Source: Bacillus sp. AFS059628
GTDB lineage: Bacteria > Bacillota > Bacilli > Bacillales > Bacillaceae_G
DNA: 50,766 bases
Assembly: GCF_002571225.1 (NCBI RefSeq)
Contig: NZ_NVEC01000076.1
Coordinates: 34,725-85,490, forward strand
Direction of reading: 5' to 3'
Position numbers and translations under genes: made by a program. The notes under the pieces are model-generated. The model searched no databases. It was not told where the DNA came from and saw only the letters and a list, made by a program, of their open reading frames with translations. Shown here piece by piece: positions 25,164 through 35,575 of this stretch. Position 1 is the stretch's first letter, and every line of letters starts with the position of its first letter.

Positions 25164-27050
25164 ATGCTACAACGTCTGTTTCCAAAACTGCGATTTGCAC
25201 TCGTTGCAGTCGTTTTATTATGGATAAAAACATATATTGTGTACAAGCTAGCATTCGATATTAAAATTGATAATTTCTTTGAAGAATTTATGCTTTTTAT
25301 TAATCCACTAGCTGCGTTACTTTTATTTTTCGGTTTTGCTTTATTTGCATCTAAACACCGAAACCGCATTATAGTTGGAATTAGTTTTATACTATCATTC
25401 ATTTTATTTGGAAATGCAATGTTTTATGGGTTTTATAACGATTTCGTTACGTTCCCAGTATTATTTCAAACAAATAATATGGCTGATTTAGGGACGAGTA
25501 TAAAAGAACTCTTTACGTATAAAACATTACTGTTATTCGCAGATGCGATCATCTTAATGTTTCTTTCGCGTAAATTCCCAGCATTTTACGACAAGACGCC
25601 GCTTTCTCGCTCTGAGAAGAGAACTTTCTTTAGCGGTGTAACAGCTCTATTAGCACTACAAATTGTTGTTTCCGTTATTTATAAACCACAAATGTTCTCA
25701 CGCTCGTTTGACCGTCAAACTGTCGTGAAAAATTTAGGTTTATACACATATCATCTATTTGATATTACACTTCAATCTAAATCTTCAGCTGAACGTGTAT
25801 TTGCAAGTGGGGACGGGTTCTCTGAAATTAAAAACTATACAGATTCAAAAGATAAGCAAGTTGATAAAAATTTATTTGGAGCTGCCAAAGGTAAAAATGT
25901 TATTTTAATTTCAATGGAATCTACACAAAGTTTTGTTATTAATGAAAAAATAAATGGAAAAGAAATTACCCCATTTTTAAACGAATTTATTAAAGATAGT
26001 TTCTATTTCGATAATTTCTATCATCAAACAGGACAAGGTAAAACTTCTGATGCTGAATTTATCGTTGAAAATTCACTTTATCCGTTAGATCGCGGTTCTG
26101 TATTCTTTACTCATGCAACAAATGAATATACAGCTACACCAGAACAATTAAAAAAATACGGATATTCTTCTGCTGTCTTCCATTCAAACGATAAAGCGTT
26201 TTGGAATCGTGATGTAATGTATCCTGCACTTGGATATGATCGTTACTTTAATTTGAATGATTACGTAGGCACAGAACAAATGTCTGTCGGTTGGGGATTA
26301 AAAGATAAAGAGTTCTTTGAACAATCTATCCCAAAGCTAAAATCTTTACCACAGCCATTCTATACAAAGTTCATTACTTTAACAAACCATTTTCCATTTC
26401 TTCTAAATCCAGAAGATCAATATGTTGATGAGTTTAATTCAGAAAGTGGTGTTGTAAACCGTTACTTCCCAACGGTTCGTTACACGGATGAAGCTCTTAA
26501 ACGATTTATTAAACAATTAAAAGAAGAGGGACTATATGATAATTCCGTTATTATCATTTACGGAGATCATTACGGTATTTCTGAAAACCATAACGCAGCT
26601 ATGGCCCAGTTCCTTGGGAAAGACGCTATTACACCGTTTGATTCTATGCAACTACAACGCGTCCCTCTCATTATTCACGTACCTGGTCAAGAAGGAAAAG
26701 TCATTTCTAAAGTATCTGGTCAAATTGATATTAAACCAACGCTACTTCATTTACTTGGTATGAAAACAAATAAATCCGTTGAATTTGGAACTGACTTATT
26801 TATTAAAGAAAAAGACCCACTTATGGTAATGCGTGATGGTAGCTTCGTCTCGGAAGATTATGTGTATACAAAAAACATGTGTTATAAACGAAATACAGGT
26901 GAAGAAGCGGACATTTCATTATGTCAACCAAATATTGAAAAAGCAAAAACTGAATTGAAACTCTCCGACAAACTCATTTATGGAGATTTATTACGTTTCG
27001 ACCCTAACAATCGGTATAAGACTGGAACGATGACAACGAAATTTGAATAA
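25164..27050 (+). CDS. ltaS: Lipoteichoic acid synthase LtaS-type
   Basis: The product is 628 aa. Five transmembrane helices (within residues 1-175) are followed by an extracellular sulfatase-fold domain. The catalytic threonine is Thr294 in GQGKTSDAEF. Mn2+-binding residues include Glu252 in ISMES and the DH in YGDHYGISEN. It polymerises glycerol phosphate from phosphatidylglycerol onto a glycolipid anchor. B. cereus genomes carry several paralogues; which one is the housekeeping enzyme is not visible here. AGGAGAGGAG precedes the ATG. The phosphatidylserine synthase gene that follows has its own spacing, so the two may share only the theme of membrane lipids. Confidence 0.9.
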   Translation: MLQRLFPKLRFALVAVVLLWIKTYIVYKLAFDIKIDNFFEEFMLFINPLAALLLFFGFALFASKHRNRIIVGISFILSFILFGNAMFYGFYNDFVTFPVLFQTNNMADLGTSIKELFTYKTLLLFADAIILMFLSRKFPAFYDKTPLSRSEKRTFFSGVTALLALQIVVSVIYKPQMFSRSFDRQTVVKNLGLYTYHLFDITLQSKSSAERVFASGDGFSEIKNYTDSKDKQVDKNLFGAAKGKNVILISMESTQSFVINEKINGKEITPFLNEFIKDSFYFDNFYHQTGQGKTSDAEFIVENSLYPLDRGSVFFTHATNEYTATPEQLKKYGYSSAVFHSNDKAFWNRDVMYPALGYDRYFNLNDYVGTEQMSVGWGLKDKEFFEQSIPKLKSLPQPFYTKFITLTNHFPFLLNPEDQYVDEFNSESGVVNRYFPTVRYTDEALKRFIKQLKEEGLYDNSVIIIYGDHYGISENHNAAMAQFLGKDAITPFDSMQLQRVPLIIHVPGQEGKVISKVSGQIDIKPTLLHLLGMKTNKSVEFGTDLFIKEKDPLMVMRDGSFVSEDYVYTKNMCYKRNTGEEADISLCQPNIEKAKTELKLSDKLIYGDLLRFDPNNRYKTGTMTTKFE

Positions 27051-27053
27051 TAC

Positions 27054-27087
27054 AAGGAGCAACTTTATAAAAGTTGCTCCTTTTTTT
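27054..27087 (+). terminator. Intrinsic terminator after ltaS
   Basis: AAGGAGCAACTTT and AAAGTTGCTCCTT with a 4-nt loop, followed by a T-run. Confidence 0.88.
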
Positions 27088-27231
27088 ACTTATTTTTCAA
27101 ATCATTCTTCTATGAAATCTTTCACAAATTGGGAATTTTTTTCGTATGAAGAAGAAATTTATGGTATGATAAAATAAGTAAACTTTCATACACTAATTAA
27201 GAATTTATTACAGAAAGCAAGGGATCAGATT

Positions 27232-27933
27232 TTGTATAGAGCAGCTATTCCAAACTTATTTACGCTCGGAAATTTATATAGTGGATTCTTGTCAATCGGC
27301 TATGCATCTTTAGGATATTATAAATCAGCTGCTATTTTAGTACTTATCGGGATGATGTTAGATAGTCTTGATGGGCGTGTTGCTCGTTTATTACGCGTTG
27401 ATTCACAAATGGGAAAAGAGCTTGACTCGCTTGCAGATGTCGTAACATTTGGTGCAGCACCTGCTGTCCTCATGTATTACACATCTTTCTCCAATTATGG
27501 AATCATCGGACTATACATAGCGGGACTATTCCCTCTTTTCGGAGCATATCGTTTAGCTCGATTTAATGTTACACCATCTTCTACTTCAATGAAATATTTC
27601 ACTGGGGTACCGATTACAGCAGCGGGAGGGCTTGTTGCTTTCTTAACATTATTTTCACATACCATTCCAAAAATCGTTCTTATTACAGTATTTGTAACGT
27701 TCGCATTTTTAATGGTGAGCCGCATTCGTATCCCAAGTTTAAAAGATGTACCAATTCCACGATATAGCATCATTATTACACTATTTTTAGTTGGAATCAT
27801 TATCACAATGTACCAAACAGGTTTCGGTAATTTTTCTGTTTTCTTATTCATTGCTATTCCACTATATATTTTGTATATGCTATCTCAATTTCTTAGACAA
27901 AGACCATCTAAAAGAGCAAATAAAGACAAATAA
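27232..27933 (+). CDS. pssA: CDP-diacylglycerol-serine O-phosphatidyltransferase
   Basis: The product is 233 aa, an integral membrane enzyme. The CDP-alcohol phosphotransferase motif D-G-x2-A-R-x8-G-x3-D-x3-D is complete: LDSLDGRVARLLRVDSQMGKELDSLAD (about 43-69). It makes phosphatidylserine, precursor of phosphatidylethanolamine. The start is TTG 27232 with a weak ribosome site (AAGGGATC); the N-terminal YRAAIPNLFTLGNL is typical, so I keep it. A TGGTATGAT extended -10-like sequence lies about 70 nt upstream. No psd gene follows in this window. Confidence 0.92.
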   Translation: MYRAAIPNLFTLGNLYSGFLSIGYASLGYYKSAAILVLIGMMLDSLDGRVARLLRVDSQMGKELDSLADVVTFGAAPAVLMYYTSFSNYGIIGLYIAGLFPLFGAYRLARFNVTPSSTSMKYFTGVPITAAGGLVAFLTLFSHTIPKIVLITVFVTFAFLMVSRIRIPSLKDVPIPRYSIIITLFLVGIIITMYQTGFGNFSVFLFIAIPLYILYMLSQFLRQRPSKRANKDK

Positions 27934-27966
27934 AAAACCTTCCGATTCCGGAAGGTTTCTTTTTAT
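27934..27966. terminator. Bidirectional terminator between pssA and the dehydrogenase gene
   Basis: AAACCTTCC and GGAAGGTTT flank a short loop, with A- and T-runs on both sides. Confidence 0.85.
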
Positions 27967-28934
27967 TTTGTAACGAATACTTTTTGATTTACAGGTGTTA
28001 CCGGCTCTTCACCGTTTAATACTGCTAAAATATTTCTTACTGCCATTTCAGCCATCGCATCACGCGTTTCAAATGTTGCATTTCCTACGTGAGGAGCAAG
28101 TACTACATTCTTTAACCCTTTTAGCTCTTCAGTAATTTTCGGTTCAAATTCAAATACATCAAGAGCCGCCCCTTCAATTTCATTCGTTTTTAATGCATGA
28201 GCGAGTGCTGCTTCATGCATGATTGGTCCACGTGAAGCATTTATAATATACGCAGTTTTCTTTATCATTTTAAATTGTTCTTCATCAATCATATGGTGCA
28301 ATTTCGGATTATACGCACAGTTAATTGTAATAAAGTCTGCTGTTTGTAATAATTCTTCCAATGTTACATATGTTGCTTCCAGCTCACTTTCAGCTTCAGG
28401 CTTTCGATTTGGTCCTGTATATAAAACATTCATTCCAAACGCTTTCGCACGCTTTGCAACTGCCTTTCCGATTTCTCCAAGGCCAATAATTCCAATTGTT
28501 TTACCGTGTACTTCGCGGCCTAAGAAAAATAATGGTGCCCATCCGTTAAATCCAGTTGTACGACATAGCGTATCACCTTCAGGAATTCTACGTGCCGCCG
28601 CTAAAAGAAGTGCAAATGTTAGTTCTGCAGTAGCTTCAGTTGATACTTTCGGTGTATTCGATACTACAATTCCTTTTTCACCCGCATACGTGTAATCAAT
28701 ATTGTCGTAACCAGCACCATAGTTTGCAACAATCTTCAAATTAGGTGCCGCATCAATCACTTCTTTTGTCACCTTTGTAGAAAGTAGGCTTAACAATGCA
28801 TCTTTGTCTTTTACACGCTCTGTTAATTCATCTAAAGAAATTAACGCCTCTTTATCGTACATTTCTACATCATGATCCTTTAATAGTTCTAATCCGATTG
28901 CTGGAATTTTCCCTGCTACTAATATTTTTGCCAC
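27963..28934 (-). CDS. D-2-hydroxyacid dehydrogenase (NAD(P)-dependent)
   Basis: The product is 323 aa. I start at GTG 28934, 6 nt after AGAGGTG. The Rossmann motif is IGIIGLGEIGKAVAKRAKAFG (about 146-166). The catalytic triad of the family appears as Arg in INASRGP, Glu in DVFEFEP and His in APHVGNAT. It reduces a 2-keto acid (for example glyoxylate, hydroxypyruvate or 2-ketogluconate) to the D-hydroxy acid. Nothing nearby fixes the substrate. It is not SerA: there is no ACT domain and the length is too short. Confidence 0.88.
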   Translation of the reverse strand: MAKILVAGKIPAIGLELLKDHDVEMYDKEALISLDELTERVKDKDALLSLLSTKVTKEVIDAAPNLKIVANYGAGYDNIDYTYAGEKGIVVSNTPKVSTEATAELTFALLLAAARRIPEGDTLCRTTGFNGWAPLFFLGREVHGKTIGIIGLGEIGKAVAKRAKAFGMNVLYTGPNRKPEAESELEATYVTLEELLQTADFITINCAYNPKLHHMIDEEQFKMIKKTAYIINASRGPIMHEAALAHALKTNEIEGAALDVFEFEPKITEELKGLKNVVLAPHVGNATFETRDAMAEMAVRNILAVLNGEEPVTPVNQKVFVTK

Positions 28935-29046
28935 TACTAACACCTCTTCTATAGAAAATAAGATATCTCTTATCTTTCATTGTAAGAAATCCACATATAA
29001 AAACCAAGGAATTTGATTATAGTTTTGAAAATCGACACTTTTCCAC

Positions 29047-29079
29047 AAAAAAAGAGGAGATGCAAGTCTCCCCTCTTCT
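29047..29079 (-). terminator. Intrinsic terminator after the 55-aa gene
   Basis: On the minus strand AAGAGGGGAGA pairs with TCTCCTCTT, followed by TTTTTT, overlapping the end of the gene. Confidence 0.75.
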
Positions 29080-29246
29080 TATGCTTTTTCTTGCGATTGT
29101 TTTCCAAGCTTCACATCGATCGTTCCTTCTGCAACTGTATCACTAATTTGTTCCTCAATAACGGATTGAGATGTAGCATTCGTTTCAGAAGTATACGCTT
29201 GTTGCTGTGCATCTTGTACATTTTGTTTATTTTGTTGTTTCACCAT
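29079..29246 (-). CDS. Small Gln-rich hydrophilic protein
   Basis: The product is 55 aa. Start ATG 29246 follows AAAGGAGGGTAAAGA, a very strong ribosome site, so it is very likely expressed. The sequence is rich in Gln, Glu, Ser and Thr, has no cysteine or tryptophan and looks disordered, in the style of small spore proteins. It does not carry the alpha/beta or gamma SASP signatures I know. It lies between hisJ and the dehydrogenase gene, on the same strand as both. Function unknown. Confidence 0.65.
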   Translation of the reverse strand: MVKQQNKQNVQDAQQQAYTSETNATSQSVIEEQISDTVAEGTIDVKLGKQSQEKA

Positions 29247-29314
29247 TTCTTTACCCTCCTTTTTATTCTTTCTTATTTTGAACAAAAAGTTGAGTTTTCA
29301 TCAAAAAATCGTGA

Positions 29315-30334
29315 TCATTTTAAAATTGTAACTTCTCCTTCCAGCAATTTCATCGTTCTTACTCGTTTCGTAAATGTAGCTAAATGCGAAATATCATGAT
29401 TGCGTAACGTCTTTATATTCTCTTCCACATATTTTCCTAAATCATGCGGATAATGAGCATCTGAGGAAAGTGTAATCGGGACCCCATGCTTAGCTAATAC
29501 TTGTAAATATAGTGGACTCGGGCACATTTCACGCACAGGGTAGCGATAATACAACCCCGCATTTATTTCCGTTGCCGTATTTGTTTCTACCAATGCACGT
29601 GCAATTTCCTTATAATAAGAAAGTTGTTCATTCTCATCTAGCCGGTAATTAAATACTTTTATATTATCAAGATGAGCTATTATATCAAATAACTCAGAAC
29701 GAACTGCACACTCCACCGTTTTGAAAAACGTATCATATAAAGCATATAAGTCATGTTCCTTAAAATATTCTTTCGTATCTGGATTGTCAAATCCCCAGCC
29801 ATTTAAAAAATGAACAGAACCTATTACATAATCAAAATCCCCTAATGCGAGTAAAGATTGTAATTCTTGTTCACCACCAATAAAATAATCCGCTTCAATT
29901 CCAAGTTTAAGCGTAACACCTCTTTTACTCCATCGTTCTTTTGCCTCTTCAATTGCCTTTGTAAAATCATGTAGTGACGCTACCCTTACTTGGTCTAACC
30001 ATTCCTTCTGTAAATGACCAAGCCTCGAATTACTAATATCGACATATCTTTCATAGTATTCTTTCGCTTCATAAAAACGGTATAAATGATCGACAATCCC
30101 AACTTCTTTTATACCTTTTCGCAAAGCTTCTTCTAAATATAAATCAATCCATTTCACTGTAAATGGCCCTTCTTTCACACGTCTTTGCAGGCGTTCTTGT
30201 GTTTTTACAAGCCATTCCATAGAATGTTTTTCTTCTTTAAGCGGTTCATAATGTTGCAGTGCTTCATTTATTTTAGCAAGCCACCCTATTGAATACGGTC
30301 CTTCTTCTAAATGAATGTGATAATCCACTTTCAT
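29315..30334 (-). CDS. hisJ: Histidinol-phosphatase, PHP family (HisJ/HisK type)
   Basis: The product is 339 aa. It opens with the metal-binding HxH of PHP proteins (DYHIHLEEG, residues 4-12), with further ligands in VGIVDHLYRF, GIEADYF, GSVHFL and SSDAHYP. It removes the phosphate from L-histidinol phosphate. As in B. subtilis, this monofunctional PHP enzyme replaces the HAD phosphatase domain absent from the short HisB. It is the last gene of the his operon, 11 nt after hisE. I see no strong terminator after it. Confidence 0.88.
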   Translation of the reverse strand: MKVDYHIHLEEGPYSIGWLAKINEALQHYEPLKEEKHSMEWLVKTQERLQRRVKEGPFTVKWIDLYLEEALRKGIKEVGIVDHLYRFYEAKEYYERYVDISNSRLGHLQKEWLDQVRVASLHDFTKAIEEAKERWSKRGVTLKLGIEADYFIGGEQELQSLLALGDFDYVIGSVHFLNGWGFDNPDTKEYFKEHDLYALYDTFFKTVECAVRSELFDIIAHLDNIKVFNYRLDENEQLSYYKEIARALVETNTATEINAGLYYRYPVREMCPSPLYLQVLAKHGVPITLSSDAHYPHDLGKYVEENIKTLRNHDISHLATFTKRVRTMKLLEGEVTILK

Positions 30335-30345
30335 ACATATTCCCC

Positions 30346-30669
30346 CTATAATGTATCTATTTCTCTCCTGTCTCCTACTCTCGAAAGCTTCCCATTTCTT
30401 TCTTTCACTTCCTCCATAATATCTTCTAATGGTATATTTTTTTCGGCTAATAAAACGAAGCAGTGATACATTACATCAACCATTTCTTTCACTAACTCTT
30501 CTTTATCATTATTTTTAGATGCGATAATTACTTCGGAACATTCCTCACCAATTTTCTTTAAAATTTTATCTTCCCCTTTTGAAAACAAGTAATTTGTATA
30601 TGATTCAGGAAGCGGACTTCTCTTTCGTTCTTCAATTGTTTCAAATAGTAATGTAAAGGCGTTTTTCAT
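30346..30669 (-). CDS. hisE: Phosphoribosyl-ATP pyrophosphatase
   Basis: The product is 107 aa, all-helical MazG-like fold. The metal-binding residues are in [16 protein letters not shown] and [19 protein letters not shown]. It is the second step of histidine synthesis, separate from HisI here, whereas many bacteria fuse the two. AGGGGGATACAT precedes the ATG, 10 nt after hisI. Confidence 0.93.
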   Translation of the reverse strand: MKNAFTLLFETIEERKRSPLPESYTNYLFSKGEDKILKKIGEECSEVIIASKNNDKEELVKEMVDVMYHCFVLLAEKNIPLEDIMEEVKERNGKLSRVGDRREIDTL

Positions 30670-30679
30670 ATGTATCCCC

Positions 30680-30985
30680 CTATATAATTTTGTAATGAAA
30701 ACATGTCTTTTCTCCCGTATGACATGCAGGCCCTACTTGCTTTACGACAACAACAATTGAATCTTGATCACAATCTAAATAAAGAGATTGCACATATTGG
30801 ATATTCCCTGATGTTTCCCCTTTATTCCATAACGACCTTCTTGACCGAGAATAAAACCAAGTTCTTTTCGTTTGTAACGTTTTTTCATATGCTTCTTCAT
30901 TCATATAAGCTAGCATTAAAACTTCTTTTGTACCTTCTTCAATTACAACTGTTGGTAGTAATCCTTTTGAAAAGTTAGGTTTCAT
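30680..30985 (-). CDS. hisI: Phosphoribosyl-AMP cyclohydrolase
   Basis: The product is 101 aa, the monofunctional form. Zinc and magnesium ligands are visible in [16 protein letters not shown] and [14 protein letters not shown]. It opens the adenine ring of PR-AMP, the third step. It overlaps the hisF stop by 4 nt (ATGA) and hisE follows at once. Confidence 0.93.
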   Translation of the reverse strand: MKPNFSKGLLPTVVIEEGTKEVLMLAYMNEEAYEKTLQTKRTWFYSRSRRSLWNKGETSGNIQYVQSLYLDCDQDSIVVVVKQVGPACHTGEKTCFHYKII

Positions 30986-31740
30986 AACCGCACCTCGACG
31001 TTTGCATTTCTTAATTTTCTCTTTACGTCCTGCACTGTCGCCTCACCATAATGAAAGATGGATGCCGCTAACGCTGCATCAACGGTTGTCTTTTGAAAAA
31101 CTTCTATAATGTGATCAACATGACCGCACCCGCCTGACGCGATGACTGGTACGGAAACGCTTTTTGAAATTTCTTCTGTTAAGCGAAGGTCATATCCATT
31201 TTTCGTTCCATCTGCATCCATACTCGTTAATAAAATTTCCCCTGCGCCTAGCTCGGTAACACGCTTTGCCCACCAGATGGCATCCATTTCTGTATCAATT
31301 CTTCCGCCGTTCACATATACATTCCACTTACCTTCTGTTACTTTTCTAGCATCAATTGCGACGACAATACATTGTGAGCCAAAGTGTTCTGCTCCTTCTT
31401 CAATTAATTTTGGATTTCGCACTGCCGCTGAGTTAATTGAAATTTTATCTGCTCCCGCTCTTAGTAAATTGTACATATCTTTAACACTTGAAATCCCCCC
31501 GCCAACTGTAAGAGGAATAAATACTTTTGAAGCTGTTTTCTCTACAACATCTATAATCGTCTTTCGTCCTTCATGCGTTGCCGTAATATCTAAAAATACT
31601 ATTTCATCTGCTCCCGCCTCATTATATAAAGCGGCTATTTCAACCGGATCACCGACGTCTTGTAACCCTATAAAATTTACACCCTTTACGACTCGCCCTT
31701 CTTTCACATCTAGACAAGGAATAATTCGTTTTGCTAACAT
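30982..31740 (-). CDS. hisF: Imidazole glycerol phosphate synthase cyclase subunit
   Basis: The product is 252 aa, a (beta/alpha)8 barrel. Catalytic Asp11 lies in [15 protein letters not shown] and the second Asp in VVAIDARKV. Phosphate-binding loops LTVGGGIS and ASGGCG mark the two half-barrels. With HisH it turns PRFAR and glutamine into imidazole glycerol phosphate and AICAR. Its start overlaps hisA by 7 nt. Confidence 0.95.
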   Translation of the reverse strand: MLAKRIIPCLDVKEGRVVKGVNFIGLQDVGDPVEIAALYNEAGADEIVFLDITATHEGRKTIIDVVEKTASKVFIPLTVGGGISSVKDMYNLLRAGADKISINSAAVRNPKLIEEGAEHFGSQCIVVAIDARKVTEGKWNVYVNGGRIDTEMDAIWWAKRVTELGAGEILLTSMDADGTKNGYDLRLTEEISKSVSVPVIASGGCGHVDHIIEVFQKTTVDAALAASIFHYGEATVQDVKRKLRNANVEVRL

Positions 31741-32453
31741 AACTTTGTTACCTCTAATACTTCTTCTAAATCTATCGTTTTCTCGTAAAGAGCCTTACCA
31801 ATTATGACGCCGTATATATTCATATCATTTAATTTTTTCACATCTTGAATAGATGCTACTCCTCCAGAAGCAATAAGACGAATAGCAACGCTTTTTTGTA
31901 GTAACTCCAATTGCTCTATATTCGGCCCTGCAAGTGTCCCGTCTTTCGAAATGTCTGTAAACACAATTGTTAGAACACCTATATTCTCCATTTGCTTTGC
32001 TAAATCAATGTAAGAAATTTCAGACACATCAAGCCAGCCTCTCGTTGCTACGAAACCATTTTTCGCATCAATGCCAACAATGATTTTTTCTTTATATAGA
32101 AGAACCGCTTCTTCTAAAAATGCCTTATCATAAAGAGCGGCTGTTCCTAAAATCACTTTATCCACACCTACTGACAATAGCTTCTCTACCGCTATAAGCG
32201 ATCGAATTCCTCCTCCAACTTGTACGGGAATACATACTGCCTTACAAATTTTTTCAATGACGGACAAGTTTAACGACTCGCCAGCAACTGCACCATCTAA
32301 ATCAACAATGTGCAACCGTTTCGCTCCAAATTTTTCAAATATAATCGCTTGCGCAACCGGATCTTCATTCATTACTGTTTCTTTACTAAACTCTCCTTGA
32401 TAAAGCCTAACGCAGCGCCCCTCTTTTAAATCGATAGCTGGGAAGATTTCCAT
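31734..32453 (-). CDS. hisA: Phosphoribosylformimino-AICAR ribotide isomerase
   Basis: The product is 239 aa, a barrel related to His[19 protein letters not shown] holds the catalytic Asp (residue 8), and VQVGGGIRS and IASGGVAS are the phosphate loops. It performs the ring-opening isomerisation preceding HisHF. The start overlaps the end of hisH by 28 nt. Confidence 0.95.
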   Translation of the reverse strand: MEIFPAIDLKEGRCVRLYQGEFSKETVMNEDPVAQAIIFEKFGAKRLHIVDLDGAVAGESLNLSVIEKICKAVCIPVQVGGGIRSLIAVEKLLSVGVDKVILGTAALYDKAFLEEAVLLYKEKIIVGIDAKNGFVATRGWLDVSEISYIDLAKQMENIGVLTIVFTDISKDGTLAGPNIEQLELLQKSVAIRLIASGGVASIQDVKKLNDMNIYGVIIGKALYEKTIDLEEVLEVTKLC

Positions 32454-33055
32454 GCTTCTACCACTCCTTTGAAATTTTTCAACATTTGCATTCCGATGTC
32501 ACCACTCTTTTCAGGGTGAAACTGTGCGCCATATATACTTCCTTTTGCTACAAAACCAGGTACTTTCACTCCATATTCACTTATTCCATACACAATTTCA
32601 TTTGGACAATCTGCGTAATAAGAGTGGACATAATATACGAAAGAACCATCCTCTACTCCATTCCAAAGTGCTATTTCTCCCTCTTTCTTTAACTCATTCC
32701 ATCCCATATGTGGAATCTTATAAGGAACCTTTAACTTTCGAATAACACCTGGTAATAAACTTAATCCGTTACAGTCTTCTAGTTCCTCACTTTTTTCAAA
32801 TAAAAGCTGCATTCCTAAGCAAATGCCTAGAAGCGGTTTTCCTGAACGCCCGACTTCTTTTAACACACATACTAAATCTTTTTCTTCCAATACATTCATC
32901 GCCTTTGGAAATGCACCTACTCCTGGTAAAATTACTCCATCACTTCTAAGAATTTCTTCTTTCTCACTCGTTACGATATACGCTGCTCCAATATGCTTTA
33001 ATGCTTGTTCTACACTACGAATATTTCCCATTCCATAATCTATAATGGCAATCAA
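32426..33055 (-). CDS. hisH: Imidazole glycerol phosphate synthase glutaminase subunit
   Basis: The product is 209 aa, a class I glutamine amidotransferase. The nucleophile is Cys79 in [13 protein letters not shown], with His and Glu in AQFHPEKSG near 185. The start is TTG 33055, immediately after the hisB stop, with AAAGGGGTG at the end of hisB as ribosome site. It feeds ammonia to HisF. Confidence 0.93.
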   Translation of the reverse strand: MIAIIDYGMGNIRSVEQALKHIGAAYIVTSEKEEILRSDGVILPGVGAFPKAMNVLEEKDLVCVLKEVGRSGKPLLGICLGMQLLFEKSEELEDCNGLSLLPGVIRKLKVPYKIPHMGWNELKKEGEIALWNGVEDGSFVYYVHSYYADCPNEIVYGISEYGVKVPGFVAKGSIYGAQFHPEKSGDIGMQMLKNFKGVVEAWKSSQLSI

Positions 33056-33640
33056 TTACAACACCCCTTTCGTTGAATTTACACCAGTAATGTTGACATT
33101 TCTTTCGACTGCTTCTCTAAGCGCTCTACCAAACGCTTTAAATAACGCTTCAATTTTGTGATGTGTATTGCTTCCGTATAAAATACGAGCATGTAATGTA
33201 ATATTGGCAGCATGCGCAACTGCTCTAAAAAATTCTTCTGTTAATTCTGTATCAAAATCCCCAAGCTTCGGATTCGTTAATTCTCCTTGAAATACAATAT
33301 ATGAGCGCCCGCTTATATCAATTGCGACAAAGCCTAAAGACTCATCCATCGGTACATATGCTGAGCCGTACCTATTAATCCCCTCTTTACTTTGCAATGC
33401 TTCTTTCAAACAGTTTCCGAGTACAATCCCAACATCTTCAACTGTATGATGCGCATCAACGAAAACATCACCTTCTGCCTCCACTTGCAAACCGAATCTT
33501 CCATGCCTTGCAAATAAAGTTAGCATATGATCAAAAAATCCAACTCCCGTTTGTACAGAAACATTCTTTCCTTCATCAAGCTGTAAATTTAATTTTATTT
33601 TTGTTTCTGTCGTCTCACGTATTTGACTAGACTCGCGCAT
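33056..33640 (-). CDS. hisB: Imidazoleglycerol-phosphate dehydratase
   Basis: The product is 194 aa (195 if the first of two adjacent ATGs is used). Two Mn-binding motifs, [15 protein letters not shown] and [22 protein letters not shown], are intact. It is monofunctional: the N-terminal histidinol-phosphatase domain of enteric HisB is absent, and HisJ supplies that step. The start overlaps the hisD stop. Confidence 0.94.
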   Translation of the reverse strand: MRESSQIRETTETKIKLNLQLDEGKNVSVQTGVGFFDHMLTLFARHGRFGLQVEAEGDVFVDAHHTVEDVGIVLGNCLKEALQSKEGINRYGSAYVPMDESLGFVAIDISGRSYIVFQGELTNPKLGDFDTELTEEFFRAVAHAANITLHARILYGSNTHHKIEALFKAFGRALREAVERNVNITGVNSTKGVL

Positions 33641-34929
33641 CATTCTTCCTCCTCAAATCTTATTTGAATCGCTCTCGCATGCGCATGTAACCCTTCTTTA
33701 TTGGCAAGTTCTACAATATGATGTTGTACATCTCTTAACGCGTCCTCCGTATAAGACAGGAAGCTTGATTTTTTCACGAAATCATCGACTGATAACGGTG
33801 AGAAAAATCTTGCTGTTCCACTTGTCGGTAACACATGATTCGGTCCTGCTAAATAATCACCGAGCGGTTCCGGTGCATATGGTCCAAGAAAGATAGATCC
33901 TGCATGTTTCACATAAGCTAGAGCATTCATCGGTTCTTTTATATGTAACTCTAAATGTTCTGGAGCGATTTCATTGGATAATTGTAGCGCCTCATTTAAA
34001 GAAGGAATGATAAAAATAGCTCCATTTCTATTTATCGATTCACGTGCAATTTTGCTTCTTGGTAATGTTTCTAACTGTCTTTCTATCTCTTTTTCTACCT
34101 CTTTTGCTAACTCTATATTCGTTGTAATACAAATTGCTGTTGCTCTCACGTCATGTTCTGCTTGTGATAATAAATCAGCAGCAATGTATTTTGCATTGCC
34201 AGTTTCATCAGCGATAACTACAATTTCTGACGGTCCAGCAATCATATCAATATTTACTATCCCGTATACTTCTCGTTTTGCCAGAGCGACGTACAAATTT
34301 CCCGGTCCAACTATTTTATCCACTTTCGGAATCGATTCCGTCCCGTATGCTAAAGCAGCAATTGCTTGCGCGCCACCTATCGTATAAATTTCATCTACTC
34401 CTGCAAGACTTGCAGCAACTAAAATATGTGGATCAATTCCTCCTTCCCTCGGCGGTGTTACCATTACAATTTTTTTCACACCAGCGAGTTTTGCTGGCAA
34501 TACATTCATTAATACTGACGAAGGATACGAAGCAGTTCCGCCTGGCACATATACGCCTACATTCTCTAACGGCCGAATGATTTGTCCTCTAATGATGCCA
34601 TTACTCTCGCAATCAAATATGGATTGCCTTTTTTGTTTTTCGTGATATGAAATAATGTTTTTCTTCGCTTCTTGTAACGCTTCTAAAAATGAATTCTCTA
34701 CAAACATACCCGCTCGTTTTATTTCTTCTTCACTTACACGAAACTCTTTCATCTTTACACCATCAAACTTTTTTGTATAAAAAGATAGGGCCTCATCCCT
34801 ACTCTCCCTTACATTTCGAACAATTTCATTTACATTTCTTTGAACAGTTTCTTCTATTATATTAGCGTTTTCCCGTAGCAATTTTATTTTTAATAACGCC
34901 TTTTGAAAATCTTCATACATGATTTCCAT
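33640..34929 (-). CDS. hisD: Histidinol dehydrogenase
   Basis: The product is 429 aa. Signature [34 protein letters not shown] lies near the middle, with the zinc-binding and catalytic Glu/His pair in [11 protein letters not shown]. It oxidises histidinol to histidine in two NAD+-linked steps. AGGGGGATTAAA precedes the ATG, 10 nt after hisG. Confidence 0.95.
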   Translation of the reverse strand: MEIMYEDFQKALLKIKLLRENANIIEETVQRNVNEIVRNVRESRDEALSFYTKKFDGVKMKEFRVSEEEIKRAGMFVENSFLEALQEAKKNIISYHEKQKRQSIFDCESNGIIRGQIIRPLENVGVYVPGGTASYPSSVLMNVLPAKLAGVKKIVMVTPPREGGIDPHILVAASLAGVDEIYTIGGAQAIAALAYGTESIPKVDKIVGPGNLYVALAKREVYGIVNIDMIAGPSEIVVIADETGNAKYIAADLLSQAEHDVRATAICITTNIELAKEVEKEIERQLETLPRSKIARESINRNGAIFIIPSLNEALQLSNEIAPEHLELHIKEPMNALAYVKHAGSIFLGPYAPEPLGDYLAGPNHVLPTSGTARFFSPLSVDDFVKKSSFLSYTEDALRDVQHHIVELANKEGLHAHARAIQIRFEEEE

Positions 34930-34939
34930 TTTAATCCCC

Positions 34940-35575
34940 CTATTTTCCGGATAAAATTTCTTGTTCCATCATATTCACAATACTGAATATTTCGTCTTTT
35001 TTAGTTTTTAATGCGGCTTTATTTACGATCATTCGAGCGGATATAGAACACATTTCTTCAAATACAACGAGCCCGTTTTCTTGTAATGTTTTTCCCGTTT
35101 CAACAATATCAACAACGGCATCTGCCAATCCAAGAATAGGAGCGATTTCTACAGAACCTTCTATTTTTATAATTTCTACATCCTCTCCTTTATCATGAAA
35201 ATAGTTAGAAGTAATATGTGGATATTTCGTCGCAATACGCTTCTTCCGGTAGCTCTTCGGGTTATAAGTAGGAATAGAAGCAACACAAAACTTACACACG
35301 CCTACTCCTAAATCCAACATTTCATAAATATCTTTCTCGTTTTCCATTAAAACATCTTTGCCAACGACCCCAATATCAGCTACTCCATGTTCTACATAAG
35401 TAGCAACATCTACTGCTTTTACTAAAATAAATGATATATCTGTATTTTTACTTTGAAAGACTAGCTTTCGTCCTTTATTTTTGAGCTCTGTACAATCAAT
35501 TCCAATTTGCTCAAAGAGCGGAATCACATGTTTTTCTAATCTTCCTTTCGTCAACGCAATTTGAATGTTACGCAT
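34940..35575 (-). CDS. hisG: ATP phosphoribosyltransferase catalytic subunit (short form)
   Basis: The product is 211 aa. I use ATG 35575 (AGAAGGGGAAACTTC upstream); a longer in-frame start has no ribosome site. [17 protein letters not shown] opens the protein and [19 protein letters not shown] holds the PRPP/ATP phosphate loop. This short form lacks the C-terminal histidine-binding domain and needs HisZ, encoded just upstream with a 25-nt overlap. It catalyses the first committed step. Confidence 0.94.
   Translation of the reverse strand: MRNIQIALTKGRLEKHVIPLFEQIGIDCTELKNKGRKLVFQSKNTDISFILVKAVDVATYVEHGVADIGVVGKDVLMENEKDIYEMLDLGVGVCKFCVASIPTYNPKSYRKKRIATKYPHITSNYFHDKGEDVEIIKIEGSVEIAPILGLADAVVDIVETGKTLQENGLVVFEEMCSISARMIVNKAALKTKKDEIFSIVNMMEQEILSGK

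Noticed and set aside
31142-31807. 221-aa open frame antisense to hisF
   Set aside because: It is the complement of a well-supported coding gene, has no ribosome site and shows Ser/Pro-rich shadow composition.
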